Source: Leptospira idonii | Lineage (GTDB): Bacteria; Spirochaetota; Leptospiria; Leptospirales; Leptospiraceae | Assembly (NCBI RefSeq): GCF_004770995.1 | Contig: NZ_RQHW01000008.1 | Location: forward strand, 62,001-126,000 | Length of the DNA stretch: 64,000 bases | Direction: 5' to 3' | In this document: in pieces, positions 1-8,680 of the stretch | Layout of the letters: the number at the start of each line of letters is the position of its first letter | Numbering within the stretch: the first letter of the stretch is position 1 | Notes under the pieces: generated by a model | Seen by the model: only the letters and a program-made list of their open reading frames with translations | Databases searched by the model: none | What the model was told of the DNA's origin: nothing | Translations under genes and position numbers: made by a program

Positions 1-165
1 GACAAAGGACACGTTTTCTTCGAATTGGAAACTATCCTTTCTGCAGGAATGGGAACAGCAGGAACTCGTTCCGTGGGTGGAGCTAACGCTCTCGCTCCTA
101 TCGCTGCATACCCAGTCGTAATCGGTGGTCAAACATACCGCGTTGGTTACAAACTAGAGCTATAA
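1..165 (+). CDS. C-terminal end of a protein of unknown function (5' truncated by window)
   Basis: An open frame from base 1 ends at TAA (163-165) and gives 54 residues ending in ..TYRVGYKLEL. The start is outside the window. Codon choice is strongly biased (GCT, AAC, ATC, GGT, GGA), as in the lipoprotein gene that follows 13 bp later, which suggests a well-expressed envelope or secreted protein. The two genes are probably cotranscribed. The fragment has no domain I recognise, and the last residue is not the Phe/Trp typical of outer-membrane barrels. Confidence 0.7.
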   Translation, partial: DKGHVFFELETILSAGMGTAGTRSVGGANALAPIAAYPVVIGGQTYRVGYKLEL

Positions 166-178
166 TCAGGAGATATAG

Positions 179-1576
179 ATGAAACGCAATATTATGAAAC
201 TTACAGGCATTGCAATGATCAGCGCTCTTGCTTTCACTGCTTGCCATAAAGAAAAAGTAAAAGAAGAGGCTTTACTTGCTGGACTTCTTTCCCAAGCGGT
301 TCGTACTGCTGGGCAAGGAAACTGTGCTGTAAACATCAACTTGACTGGTCTTAGCTACGGAACATTGGTTCAGGTAGCAGTGAGCAGTGGAACTGCTGAT
401 ACAACTTTTAATGGTGCTAAATTTTTAGCTCACTTTAACAGCTTGCACGGTTCTTCTCATACAGCAGCTACATTGAACAACGTTTCTTACAATAGAAAGT
501 ATGATGCATTCTTTACAGATAAAGATACTTGGAATGCTGCTGCTAGAGCTACTTACCTAAGAACAATAGAGACTCAAGCGGAAGCAAACAACCTTGCAGG
601 TGTTGGTCTTTCTGCTGCTACTTACGGAGCATTGAAGGGTTCTCGTGGTTCTGCGATTATGGCTTGTGCTAGAATTCCAAAATCCAGCTGTTCTTACTCT
701 GCTTTGACTACAGCATCTAGAACAAAAGATTTGGAAAACCAAGTTACTGTTTATAACACAGTGGCAACTGCTCAAGATTGTAAAAAAACTCCTAACATTG
801 AGTATGCATTGAAAACAAACTTGTTTAACGGTGCTTATGCTGGAGAAGTATTCTCTTTCGTTGACGGATCTACTTTTACTCCTGTAAACGACGGACCTTC
901 TGGAAGCAATACCACATCTACAAGTGTTTTGGCTGAGAGATCTTACCCTAAATTCGGTACTCTAGTATCTTTAGGATTCGGTCAATTGATGCCGATGATC
1001 GCTGCAACTAGCGCAGCATCTACTGCTTATGCTTTAACTACAGATGCATACACTCAAGGAAGCAACATCACTGCTACAGAAGTAGTTTCTTGTGAAGCTC
1101 TTGGTTTACCATCCGGTGGACCTACTGCAACAGCAGCTCTTCCTTTGTCTCCTGTGAGAGAAGTTGCTTATTCTTTCTCGACTCAAGGTCAAGCGGCAAG
1201 TGCTTATGCAGCAGCTAGAACTACTTTGAACGGTCCTGCTTTAACAAACGGTTCTGGAGTAGCTTCTACTCAAACTGCATTTGATGAAGCAACCTCTTGT
1301 AACAATGGATTGAGAGCATCTTACGCTCCTCCTCTTGCTATCGGTGGTGGAAAATTGGGAGCGGTAACTGGAACTACAGGTGATGGTGGATCTACAACTC
1401 TTCTAACATCTTGTATCTACGGTTTGACTTCTGCTGGAAGAGCGGCTCCAATCGCTGTGATCGGAGCTACTTTGGCTGGTATCAGCCACTGCCCAGCAGC
1501 AGCTTCCGCTGGTGTTGGTTCTGTGAAGTTTGCTGACACAGGTCTTCAAACTCTTGCTGACTTCCCTAACAACTAA
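179..1576 (+). CDS. Putative lipoprotein of unknown function
   Basis: 465 residues. The N-terminus is a lipoprotein signal: Lys/Arg start, a short hydrophobic stretch, then a loose spirochaete-type lipobox (ALAFTAC) with the acylated Cys at about residue 22. The mature part is rich in Ala, Thr, Ser and Gly, with several scattered Cys residues that could form disulfides in the periplasm or at the surface. I recognise no domain. AGGAG lies at the normal distance before the ATG. The gene follows another biased-codon gene by 13 bp and is closed by a strong terminator, so the pair looks like a well-expressed envelope unit. The function is unknown; the lipoprotein call rests only on the signal peptide. 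Confidence 0.8.
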   Translation: MKRNIMKLTGIAMISALAFTACHKEKVKEEALLAGLLSQAVRTAGQGNCAVNINLTGLSYGTLVQVAVSSGTADTTFNGAKFLAHFNSLHGSSHTAATLNNVSYNRKYDAFFTDKDTWNAAARATYLRTIETQAEANNLAGVGLSAATYGALKGSRGSAIMACARIPKSSCSYSALTTASRTKDLENQVTVYNTVATAQDCKKTPNIEYALKTNLFNGAYAGEVFSFVDGSTFTPVNDGPSGSNTTSTSVLAERSYPKFGTLVSLGFGQLMPMIAATSAASTAYALTTDAYTQGSNITATEVVSCEALGLPSGGPTATAALPLSPVREVAYSFSTQGQAASAYAAARTTLNGPALTNGSGVASTQTAFDEATSCNNGLRASYAPPLAIGGGKLGAVTGTTGDGGSTTLLTSCIYGLTSAGRAAPIAVIGATLAGISHCPAAASAGVGSVKFADTGLQTLADFPNN

Positions 1577-1612
1577 GATTTAAACTTCACAGTTTATCAT
1601 CTTATGCGTTCG

Positions 1613-1647
1613 AAAACCCCCGAGGTATCTTGGGGGTTTTTTGTTTT
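1613..1647 (+). terminator. Rho-independent terminator after the lipoprotein gene
   Basis: An 8-bp stem, CCCCCGAG paired with CTTGGGGG (one G-T pair), closes a GTAT loop at 1617-1636. It is preceded by AAAA and followed by TTTTTTGTTTTT. It ends the lipoprotein transcript. The next gene begins only about 15 bp downstream. Confidence 0.9.
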
Positions 1648-1661
1648 TAAATGAGGATATT

Positions 1662-2270
1662 ATGTTTGTTCCTTCCGCTTTCGAACTGAAAGACGTAGAT
1701 CTCATCCATAAGGTGATGGGAGAATATAGTTTTGCTACACTGATCTCTATGAGCGGGGAATCTTTGTGGGCCACTCATCTCCCTCTGCTTTTGAATTCCG
1801 ATCAAACAAAGTTAGTCGGACATATTGCGAAACAAAACCTTCAATGGAAAGATTTAGAATCCAAAGAAGTTTTAGCTATATTCCAGGGACCTCATGCTTA
1901 TATTTCCCCTTCCTGGTACGAAACGGATAGAGCCGTTCCTACATGGAATTATATCAGTGTTCATGTATATGGAAAGGCACGTTTGGTTTCTTCCGAGTCG
2001 GATCTGCTTTCTTCACTGGCTAATTTGGTAAAATATTATGAATCGGAAGATTCTAATTATTCCTTACAGAATGTTGAATCTAAGTATAAAGAAGGTTTGG
2101 TGGCAGGAATTGTAGGAATCGAAATTCAAATTTCCAGAATCGAGGCCAAAGCTAAACTAAGTCAGAACCATTCCGTGGAACGACAGAAACTAGTGATTCA
2201 AAATCTGGAAAAAAGTAAATCCGAGAACGAAGCGAAAATTGCAGAATGGATGAAGGAAAATCTCACTTAG
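1662..2270 (+). CDS. PaiB-family FMN-binding protein (putative transcriptional regulator)
   Basis: 202 residues from ATG 1662, which has GAGG six bases upstream. An in-frame TTG at 1641 lies inside the terminator T-run and is unlikely to be used. The sequence follows the PaiB pattern: MFVPSAFE at the start, THLPLL near residue 35, then GPHAYISPSWY and VPTWNYISVHVYG. These mark the FMN-binding split-barrel fold of PaiB proteins, about 205 residues long. In Bacillus PaiB was described as a negative regulator of protease and sporulation genes; its biochemical role elsewhere is uncertain. Convergent with the downstream dehydratase gene, with an 8-bp overlap. Confidence 0.87.
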   Translation: MFVPSAFELKDVDLIHKVMGEYSFATLISMSGESLWATHLPLLLNSDQTKLVGHIAKQNLQWKDLESKEVLAIFQGPHAYISPSWYETDRAVPTWNYISVHVYGKARLVSSESDLLSSLANLVKYYESEDSNYSLQNVESKYKEGLVAGIVGIEIQISRIEAKAKLSQNHSVERQKLVIQNLEKSKSENEAKIAEWMKENLT

Positions 2271-2571
2271 AAGAAAGATACTTTTCCGCCGCATAACAAA
2301 AATCCCGGTCCAAGTTAGTTATGTTTTTCTCAGTATGAGTATATAAAGACAGTCTTACTCGGTTGTAAGCGTTTTTTATTTCCGCATGATGATTCATCGT
2401 TTCCGAGAGCAGTGCGATTTTTGTAAGGTAGCCGAATGCCTGAATAAAATCCTCGAATTCCAAGGATCTTACCAACTTAGGAATGCCATCTTCCGTTTCC
2501 AGTTTCCATTTTTGCAAGTCGGACAATACGTTTTTGATTTCTTCTTCCGTAAGAATGCGGACTTCTTTCAT
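2263..2571 (-). CDS. phhB: Pterin-4a-carbinolamine dehydratase
   Basis: 102 residues, the usual length of the PCD/DCoH family. It dehydrates 4a-hydroxytetrahydropterin so that pterin cofactor can be recycled after aromatic amino-acid hydroxylation. The signature is clear: MNHHAEIKNAYNRVRLSLYTH near residues 59-79, with the paired catalytic histidines and the second His. No amino-acid hydroxylase lies in the window, so the partner is elsewhere or the protein has another pterin role. The EamA gene ends just upstream on the same strand (1 bp between the genes), so it probably belongs to the ung-EamA-phhB run. Confidence 0.92.
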   Translation of the reverse strand: MKEVRILTEEEIKNVLSDLQKWKLETEDGIPKLVRSLEFEDFIQAFGYLTKIALLSETMNHHAEIKNAYNRVRLSLYTHTEKNITNLDRDFCYAAEKYLSSK

Positions 2572-2572
2572 T

Positions 2573-3478
2573 TTAGCCCTCCGATTCGTTTTTGTTTTTC
2601 CTTTTGTGAAGTATTAGCAGATATAAGCCGGACAAAATGAACGCAGCTCCTAAAAGTTTCTGTAGTTCCAAGGATTCGTTCATAAACAAGTAACCGACAA
2701 ACATAAGAAAAATGGGTTCTATCAGAAGAGATGCGTTGAGTTTACTGATGGGCAGGTATTTGTGCGCCTCGAAAAAGAAAGCTCTACCGAAAAAATAACC
2801 TAATACGGAGAAAAGTCCCAAGACAATCACAGTTGTTAAAGGAGGAAATAAAAAAGAACCTTTGATCCAAATATAAAGACCGAAAAATAAGGAGAGTAAA
2901 ATCAAACGCAAAAAGGCATATTCCATGCCGAAGATATCAGGAACATATCTTTTGATCAAATAACTTTGGATGGCAAATAAAAAAGCGGAAGTTAAAATGA
3001 TAAGGGAAGATATAACGGTGATTTGTCCTCCTAAAGTGGAAATTTCGTAGATCCCCACCAAAGCCAGAATAATCCCGAAACTTTCGAAGGCTTTCAGCTT
3101 TTCTCCTAATAAAAAAACACCCAAAAGTACGTTATAAAGAACTGTCGTTTTGATAAGAATGGCTGATGGACCCAGGTCGGAAATGCGAAGGGCAGCGTAA
3201 TACATTACGATTCCTATCGCATTGGAAAAAGTTCCTAAGAGCAGAACTTTACCGTCTCTTACAATAGTTGTTTTGATGTTCTCTCTTCTTGTTTTGTGAA
3301 ACAGAAAATAAAAGGAAACGAATAGTGCGGCTGCCGAAACTCCGTAAAAGGCGGCAATCTCCGGTTCCAGTTTGTATCTTCTAAAAACTTCCTTAAACCC
3401 GATGACTTCGATGGCAAAAAAAACACCCGTTAAAAATACGAAGAAGTATCCTTTTTTTTCGTTACCAGTCAATCGCAT
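2573..3478 (-). CDS. EamA/DMT-family inner-membrane transporter
   Basis: 301 residues with about ten hydrophobic segments in two similar halves, the layout of the drug/metabolite (EamA) superfamily. The C-terminal half shows the typical LEPIF..-like pattern ([20 protein letters not shown]). The substrate cannot be read from the sequence; family members export amino acids, nucleotides or other metabolites. The start overlaps the end of ung by 17 bp, and the pterin dehydratase gene follows directly, so ung-EamA-phhB is probably one transcript. Confidence 0.88.
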   Translation of the reverse strand: MRLTGNEKKGYFFVFLTGVFFAIEVIGFKEVFRRYKLEPEIAAFYGVSAAALFVSFYFLFHKTRRENIKTTIVRDGKVLLLGTFSNAIGIVMYYAALRISDLGPSAILIKTTVLYNVLLGVFLLGEKLKAFESFGIILALVGIYEISTLGGQITVISSLIILTSAFLFAIQSYLIKRYVPDIFGMEYAFLRLILLSLFFGLYIWIKGSFLFPPLTTVIVLGLFSVLGYFFGRAFFFEAHKYLPISKLNASLLIEPIFLMFVGYLFMNESLELQKLLGAAFILSGLYLLILHKRKNKNESEG

Positions 3479-4127
3479 CCATCCCGTTTTGAACTAAATA
3501 TTCGTTCGTTTTGCTGAAGTGTTTGTTTCCGAAAAAACCTCTATGTGCGGACAAGGGGGAAGGATGAGGTGATTTTAAAATCAAGTGTTTGGATTGGGGA
3601 ATCAATTCCTCTTTTTTCTGTGCGAAAGAACCCCAAAGGATGAAAACCAAATTCGATTTTTCTTCAGCTAATTTCTGTATTGTGGAGTCGGTGAATCTTT
3701 CCCATCCTTGGTTTTGGTGGGAGCCGGCCTGGTTCGCTCTTACAGTTAAACTTGCATTTAATAAAAGAACACCTTGTTCGGCCCAACGGGAAAGATCCCC
3801 TTCTTTCGGAATGGGTTTACCCAAATCGCTTTCTATTTCTTTGAAAATATTCTGCAAGGAAGGTGGAAAAGGAATCCCCTTGGCAACGGAAAAACATAAT
3901 CCGTTTGCCTGCCCCGGGCCGTGGTAAGGATCTTGTCCTAAAATCACAACTTTTACTTTTGCAAAAGGGCAATGGTCAAATGCGGCAAATATTTGTTTTG
4001 CGGGAGGATAAACGATTTTCGATTTATACTCTTGTCTTACGAATTCTCTGAGTGTTTGAAAATAATCTTTTTCAAACTCAGGCGTAAGTGCTTGTTTCCA
4101 GCCTTCTTCTATTTGTACGTCTTTCAT
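3462..4127 (-). CDS. ung: Uracil-DNA glycosylase, family 1
   Basis: 221 residues, the standard length. It removes uracil from DNA as the first step of base-excision repair. The water-activating motif GQDPYHG is at residues 64-70, followed by the uracil-binding NGLCFS stretch, and the minor-groove loop [11 protein letters not shown] lies near residue 187. All key catalytic residues of UDG family 1 (Asp in GQDPYH, His in HPSPLS) are present. It starts 12 bp after the stop of the RlmL-like gene upstream on the same strand, and its 3' end overlaps the EamA transporter gene. Confidence 0.97.
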   Translation of the reverse strand: MKDVQIEEGWKQALTPEFEKDYFQTLREFVRQEYKSKIVYPPAKQIFAAFDHCPFAKVKVVILGQDPYHGPGQANGLCFSVAKGIPFPPSLQNIFKEIESDLGKPIPKEGDLSRWAEQGVLLLNASLTVRANQAGSHQNQGWERFTDSTIQKLAEEKSNLVFILWGSFAQKKEELIPQSKHLILKSPHPSPLSAHRGFFGNKHFSKTNEYLVQNGMDAIDW

Positions 4128-4139
4128 ATAACGAATCTT

Positions 4140-5384
4140 CTATTTTAAATCAAAAAATAAAACCCTCAAGTCGATTCCGCCGTGAGTCACATGAATTGTC
4201 TTTTGGCGGAAATTTCTCAACTTGTTCCGAACACTCATCCATTTCTCTTCGCTAGGACAAAGAAGAAAACCGGAAAATGAAAGATCTATTTTTTCTTTTC
4301 TACAGTGGGATTGAAACTCTTCGCCTAATTGAATGATTCGATCCGCAATTTTAGGATAGAGTAAATGGTCTTCCCCTTGAATTTCTTTTTTGCGAAAGCC
4401 GTAAGGAGGATTGAGAGGCATATGGAAAAACAATTTTGGCCGCGAGGAGTTTTCTTTCGAAGAAAAGAATGTTTCCTTCTGGCGGATCACTTGCTTCAAA
4501 GGAGAGTAAAGAAAGAAGTCTTCCGTTTCGAAACTCCAATCTAAGTTTCGCCCGAATATCTTTTCCCAACGAGTTTTTTCCTTTTGCCAATAAGCTTTCA
4601 AAGAAGGATCCGTATCTAGCCAAAGATGTGTATTTTTTCCTTTCGGAGAAGACTGTCTTTGTTTTTGAAAATGAGAGATTGTTTTTTCCGGAAAGAATTT
4701 TAGAAAAGGGAAAACAAAAGACCTGGGAAAACGCAGTCGATCCGTATCGCTTCCTTCCAATTCCCATTCTGTAGAGAATGTTCCCGTGCCTGCAAAAGGA
4801 AGATATAAAAACGCAGGATCCGTTCCTTCCCAGGATCCGAATTCTTTTCCTTGTAAAAGCAAACTTGCAGCTAAATCTTCCGGAACGGGAGCGCTTGTAG
4901 AAAATTGAGGTTTACCTCCTCGGATATAGGAAGATTCACCAAATAAAGATAAGGTGACTGTGATTTCCTTTTCGAAATAGGAACCGTGCAGAAAAGAAAT
5001 GATTTCGCTGTGAAGAAACTTGTCAGGATCTTGGAATAAATTTCTGACTATGGGGACCGAATTTTCGATCTCTTTGGGAAGTTCGACAGGTGCATGGGAG
5101 GAAAAATGATTCCAATCTTCCGTTTTCCCCACCACCAAACGAATGTCTCTTAGGAAATAGCCGTATTGAAACAGATAGGCGATTTGATGGGAGTTCGTGT
5201 TTTCCAGTTTGATTTTTTCTGTGAACGTCCTGAGTTTGGGTTCCGGTTGATTCGGAAGTTTGATTTCACTTAGCAGTTGTTTTGTTTTTTCGGAAGCCCA
5301 AGTGGCAAGACCGGGTGGAAAATAGATCTCCCAATTGAGAGGAGTGCCAGCTTCAGGTTTTTTGATTTTAAACTTCCAATTCAT
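4140..5384 (-). CDS. RlmL/UPF0020-like rRNA guanine-N2 methyltransferase, divergent
   Basis: 414 residues. The architecture resembles the methyltransferase half of RlmL-type 23S rRNA m2G enzymes. The N-terminal part could be a THUMP-like RNA-binding region. A stretch near residues 143-175 (SLFGESSYIRGG, then APVPEDLAASLL) resembles the family's 'SLHRRGYR...APLKETLAAALL' block. This is followed by a SAM-binding motif I, PFAGTGTF (196-203), and the catalytic NPPYGFR at 325-331. The motifs are degenerate compared with E. coli RlmL (PFAG for MCGSG), so the exact target base is unknown. Divergent from the EamA gene at 5430; ung follows 12 bp downstream. Confidence 0.75.
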   Translation of the reverse strand: MNWKFKIKKPEAGTPLNWEIYFPPGLATWASEKTKQLLSEIKLPNQPEPKLRTFTEKIKLENTNSHQIAYLFQYGYFLRDIRLVVGKTEDWNHFSSHAPVELPKEIENSVPIVRNLFQDPDKFLHSEIISFLHGSYFEKEITVTLSLFGESSYIRGGKPQFSTSAPVPEDLAASLLLQGKEFGSWEGTDPAFLYLPFAGTGTFSTEWELEGSDTDRLRFPRSFVFPFLKFFPEKTISHFQKQRQSSPKGKNTHLWLDTDPSLKAYWQKEKTRWEKIFGRNLDWSFETEDFFLYSPLKQVIRQKETFFSSKENSSRPKLFFHMPLNPPYGFRKKEIQGEDHLLYPKIADRIIQLGEEFQSHCRKEKIDLSFSGFLLCPSEEKWMSVRNKLRNFRQKTIHVTHGGIDLRVLFFDLK

Positions 5385-5429
5385 GTTTTCCTTGCTCTTA
5401 ATCGGAACCGGCGAAGATTGTCTCTTTAG

Positions 5430-6347
5430 ATGAACCGCATCTTCTCACCCGAATTTTTCCTGATCCTGGCTGCATTCCTTTGGGGAGGCACCTTTGTTGC
5501 GATCAAACTCGCATTGGAATCGGTTCCGCCCTTTTTCTTTATTGCCATTCGATTCTGGATCGCAGGCCTTGCAATTCTTCTAATCTACAGAAAAAATTTA
5601 TTCCAAAAAGGGAATCTCAAAAGATCGGTCTGGTTTCCTTCTTTACTAACAGCGATTTGTGTATTTTCGGGATATGCGTTTCAAACTTTGGGACTTGTGT
5701 ATACTACCGCAACCCAATCCGGCTTCATTACGGGAGCCTATGTGATCTTCGTTCCCATATTACAAATACTTGTAGAGAAGAAATTACCTGCTTTTCGTAC
5801 TTGGATTGCTGTGGTGGTTGTGCTGTTCGGCCTCTTTTTGATTTCTCAAAACGATTCCCAATGGAGCGGCCTTTTAGAACAACTTCGTTTTTCCAAAGGA
5901 GATTTGCTGACTCTTGCCAGTGCGTTTTTCTTCGCAGTTTACATAATACTCATCGATATATTCAGCAAAAAAATCCAAGAGAAACAATTTGTTTCCTTTC
6001 AGATTCTATTTACTGCGGCTTTGGCGACTGTGGTCTTTCCTTTCGAACTTATCTTTTTCACAAGCGAAGGACAATCCTTACGATTCGATTCCTATTTTTG
6101 GATGGGAGTGATTTATACTTCTTTATTCGCTACGATTCTTACGACTCAACTGCATACACGATTTCAGAAGGCGGTTTCTCCCACTAGAGCGGGGATTTTA
6201 TTTTCTTTGGAACCTGTGTTCTCCTTTATCCTCGCCTATTTGATTTTAGGCGAGAGGCTTTCTTCCATAGGAGCTTTAGGTTCCGCGCTCGTATTGTTCG
6301 GGATCCTGCTTTCCGAAATGGGAAAATGGAATCAAAGAAAAGAATGA
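5430..6347 (+). CDS. EamA/DMT-family inner-membrane transporter
   Basis: 305 residues with ten predicted membrane segments and two EamA repeats. Recognisable features are FLWGGTFVAIKLAL at the start, TTATQSGFITGAYVIFVPI in the first half and SLEPVFSFILAYLILGERLS in the second, which are close to the carboxylate/amino acid/amine exporter branch. The substrate is unknown. It stands alone on the plus strand between the divergent methyltransferase gene and the convergent AI-2E permease gene; a shared hairpin at 6338-6369 separates the convergent pair. It is not a close copy of the EamA protein at 2573-3478. Confidence 0.9.
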   Translation: MNRIFSPEFFLILAAFLWGGTFVAIKLALESVPPFFFIAIRFWIAGLAILLIYRKNLFQKGNLKRSVWFPSLLTAICVFSGYAFQTLGLVYTTATQSGFITGAYVIFVPILQILVEKKLPAFRTWIAVVVVLFGLFLISQNDSQWSGLLEQLRFSKGDLLTLASAFFFAVYIILIDIFSKKIQEKQFVSFQILFTAALATVVFPFELIFFTSEGQSLRFDSYFWMGVIYTSLFATILTTQLHTRFQKAVSPTRAGILFSLEPVFSFILAYLILGERLSSIGALGSALVLFGILLSEMGKWNQRKE

Positions 6348-6369
6348 TCAAATGATTTGATGTTCTTTT
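6338..6369. terminator. Bidirectional terminator hairpin between convergent genes
   Basis: AAAAGAA-tg-ATCAAAT pairs with ATTTGAT-g-TTCTTTT across a single G: 14 paired bases with a small internal bulge. A-runs on one side and T-runs on the other make it suitable for both strands. It overlaps the stop codons of both convergent genes. The very small loop means the inner pairs probably open. Confidence 0.6.
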
Positions 6370-7400
6370 AAGGATTGATACAAAATTCCTATCGTTACTT
6401 TCAGGATGGACAACACTGGAATCGCAAGTAACATTCCGAAGATTCCGAAGAAATTCCCTCCCACTGCGATTCCTATAAGTATTGCTAATGGGTGTAGGGA
6501 AACCGCATTTGCAATGACCACCGGTTGAACAATCGCATTGTCGATCAATTGAGCCACTACGACGACTCCTGCGATAGAAGCCAGAGAAGGTGACATTTCA
6601 GGGAATAAAAAGGAAAACAAAATCGGTGGGATAGCACCTAATAGAGGTCCCAGATAAGGGATGGAGTTTGCAATTCCTAAAAAACAGCCGAACAAAAAGA
6701 AGAACTTCACTCCTATCAGATAAAAACCCAAGGAAGCGACCACTGCCATAATTCCGCATTGAATGGCTAAACTTTTTAAGTAACTGGTGATCTGTTGGTT
6801 GGTTCTGTAAAAAACCATTAGAAACATCTCGAAAAAACGATTGGGGATGAAGCTGATCAAAGTTTTGTAAATCAAAGTAGCATCTAACAAAAGAAAGAAA
6901 CTGATGATGGGAATGATGATCATCCAACTGAGAAAAGTGGGAATCATCAAAACCATTTCTTTCATAAAATCTTCCAAGGATACAGTGATAAGAATGGCGA
7001 TTTCTTCCGGTTTGAAGATTTTTTTCCATAATTCCGGATTTCTGGAAACGATAGGAAGTTCGTTGAAATCCAATATTTGAAAGTCGGGATCTGCCATCTT
7101 TAAGGACCATTCGGCGATGATCGGCTGTGCTTTGTCGAAGAGGCTGGGTAAATAAAAGGTTAACAACCAATATCCGAAACCTGTGATGATTCCGAATATG
7201 AAAAGTATGGTGATCGATCTGGGAACTCCTCTGGATTCCAAATGATCCACGATCCCGTGAAAGAGGTAAAAATGGATTCCTGAAACAAGCATAGGAACAG
7301 CTAAAAATTTAATTCCTATCACACCGATGAGAATGGTGAGTCCTACCAATACGAAAAAGGCGATCCTAAGAATGAGTTCCGAGATATGATTCGTTTTCAT
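6348..7400 (-). CDS. AI-2E/PerM-family membrane transporter
   Basis: 350 residues, the usual family size, with about seven or eight hydrophobic segments: paired N-terminal helices, a long soluble linker and a C-terminal cluster including SIPYLGPLLGAIPPILFS and HPLAILIGIAVGGNFFGIFGMLLAIP, both hallmarks of the family. Members include the autoinducer-2 exporter TqsA and Na+/H+ antiporter-like proteins, so the substrate is open. Its ATG overlaps the stop of the cyclic-nucleotide-binding gene (ATGA at 7397-7400), so the two are translationally coupled. Confidence 0.9.
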   Translation of the reverse strand: MKTNHISELILRIAFFVLVGLTILIGVIGIKFLAVPMLVSGIHFYLFHGIVDHLESRGVPRSITILFIFGIITGFGYWLLTFYLPSLFDKAQPIIAEWSLKMADPDFQILDFNELPIVSRNPELWKKIFKPEEIAILITVSLEDFMKEMVLMIPTFLSWMIIIPIISFFLLLDATLIYKTLISFIPNRFFEMFLMVFYRTNQQITSYLKSLAIQCGIMAVVASLGFYLIGVKFFFLFGCFLGIANSIPYLGPLLGAIPPILFSFLFPEMSPSLASIAGVVVVAQLIDNAIVQPVVIANAVSLHPLAILIGIAVGGNFFGIFGMLLAIPVLSILKVTIGILYQSLKEHQII

Positions 7401-7921
7401 TTTTTCTCTTTATCTCGTTTGCTTTTAAAGTAAGCGGCTTCCAGTGTATCATTTGTTTTGCGAAGCCTGTCTGCGATAATGGTCGCAAAACTAAGGAGCA
7501 GATCGTTTCCGATTCTCGGTTTAGTTTCTAAAAGTGTTTTGAGTTCCGGTTGAAAGAAACCCAGCAGGATGGAATCCACTGCCGCCACTGCGGTAGCGGA
7601 TCTTGGGATATCCTGGAATAGAGCTAACTCTCCGAAAAAAGCACCTTTCTCTAGTTCTGCGAGTTTCAAAGTGATTCCTTCTCTTTGGGAAGATATCTCC
7701 ACTTTACCGCTTAGAATGAGATACACTCCCGTTCCTGCTTGTCCTTGAAAAAAAATAGTTTCCCCGGCGTAATACTTTCGTTTGTGGATGAGTCTAGCTA
7801 CTTCCCTAAGAGTCCTTCTGGGCATCCCTTGAAAGATGGCGGTTTCTCTTAAAAAATGAGAAATTTCCGTGATGGGGTTGTCATCGCGTTTGAGAATGGA
7901 TTTCCAAAGTGGGAGTTGCAT
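7397..7921 (-). CDS. Cyclic-nucleotide-binding domain protein
   Basis: 174 residues from ATG 7921 with AGAGG just upstream; longer in-frame readings run into the divergent bioD gene and are unlikely. One CNB domain fills residues 25-145: an IFFQGQAGTGVYLILSGKVEI beta-roll, then a phosphate-binding cassette FGELALFQDIPRSATA that retains the Glu and Arg contacting cyclic-nucleotide phosphate and ribose. There is no HTH or catalytic domain, so it may act as a regulatory subunit. The 4-bp overlap with the AI-2E permease suggests it senses cAMP or cGMP for that transporter, but this is inference. Confidence 0.88.
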   Translation of the reverse strand: MQLPLWKSILKRDDNPITEISHFLRETAIFQGMPRRTLREVARLIHKRKYYAGETIFFQGQAGTGVYLILSGKVEISSQREGITLKLAELEKGAFFGELALFQDIPRSATAVAAVDSILLGFFQPELKTLLETKPRIGNDLLLSFATIIADRLRKTNDTLEAAYFKSKRDKEKK

Positions 7922-7981
7922 ATATCCTCTATTATATAAATCGGATAGACGAGACTCGGAATTGAAAAATACTATCGATTT

Positions 7982-8680
7982 GTGAGTCAGGCCTTTTTCA
8001 TTGCAGGTACGGGAACGGATGTGGGAAAAACCTTCTTTTCTTCGTTGTTTTTGGCAAAATATGGGAAAAAATTCGGGTTTCAATACTGGAAACCCATCCA
8101 AACGGGGCTTTCCGAAACCAACGACACCGCCTTCATCCAAAAAATCACCGATTTCGATTCTTCCTATTTCCTCAAACCCATCTATGAACTCGACTATCCT
8201 GCCAGCCCCCATTTCGCCGCAAAAAGAGCATCTATGGAAATCGACCCTAAACTCGTTTTAGGGAGAATCGCAGAAATTCGAACCAAACGAGTCTTAATCG
8301 AGGGCGCAGGAGGGATTTTTGTGCCTTGGACGGAAGATTATCTTTCTTGGAAAGGGATCCAAGAAAGCAATTTGAAAGTCATCGTGATAGGTTCCTCCGA
8401 ACTGGGCACAATCAATCATACTTTACTGACGCTCGAAGCTCTTTTATCCAGATTCATTCCCGTCATGGGATTTTATTTGGTGGGTCCGAAAAATGATTTA
8501 GTGGAAGACAATATGCAGATCATCCAGAAACTTGGCGGCGTACCTAGCTTTGGTTATACGGGATTTCCCATGCAGAAACTTTCTCCTTCCGAATTTATCG
8601 AATACGCTAATTTGAACTTTGACATCCGCAACCATGTAATCGGTTCCGTGATGGAAGAGGGAGAAGAGTTTGATTCCTAA
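7982..8680 (+). CDS. bioD: Dethiobiotin synthetase
   Basis: 232 residues. It forms the ureido ring of dethiobiotin from 7,8-diaminopelargonate, CO2 and ATP. The P-loop GTGTDVGKT is at residues 9-17, KPIQTGL follows near residue 39, and EGAGGIFVPW near residue 107 is the family's EGAGG motif. The GTG start at 7982 is forced because no other start precedes the P-loop; its ribosome-binding site is poor. Its stop overlaps the start of bioA by 11 bp. The divergent CNB gene starts 60 bp away. Confidence 0.95.
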   Translation: MSQAFFIAGTGTDVGKTFFSSLFLAKYGKKFGFQYWKPIQTGLSETNDTAFIQKITDFDSSYFLKPIYELDYPASPHFAAKRASMEIDPKLVLGRIAEIRTKRVLIEGAGGIFVPWTEDYLSWKGIQESNLKVIVIGSSELGTINHTLLTLEALLSRFIPVMGFYLVGPKNDLVEDNMQIIQKLGGVPSFGYTGFPMQKLSPSEFIEYANLNFDIRNHVIGSVMEEGEEFDS

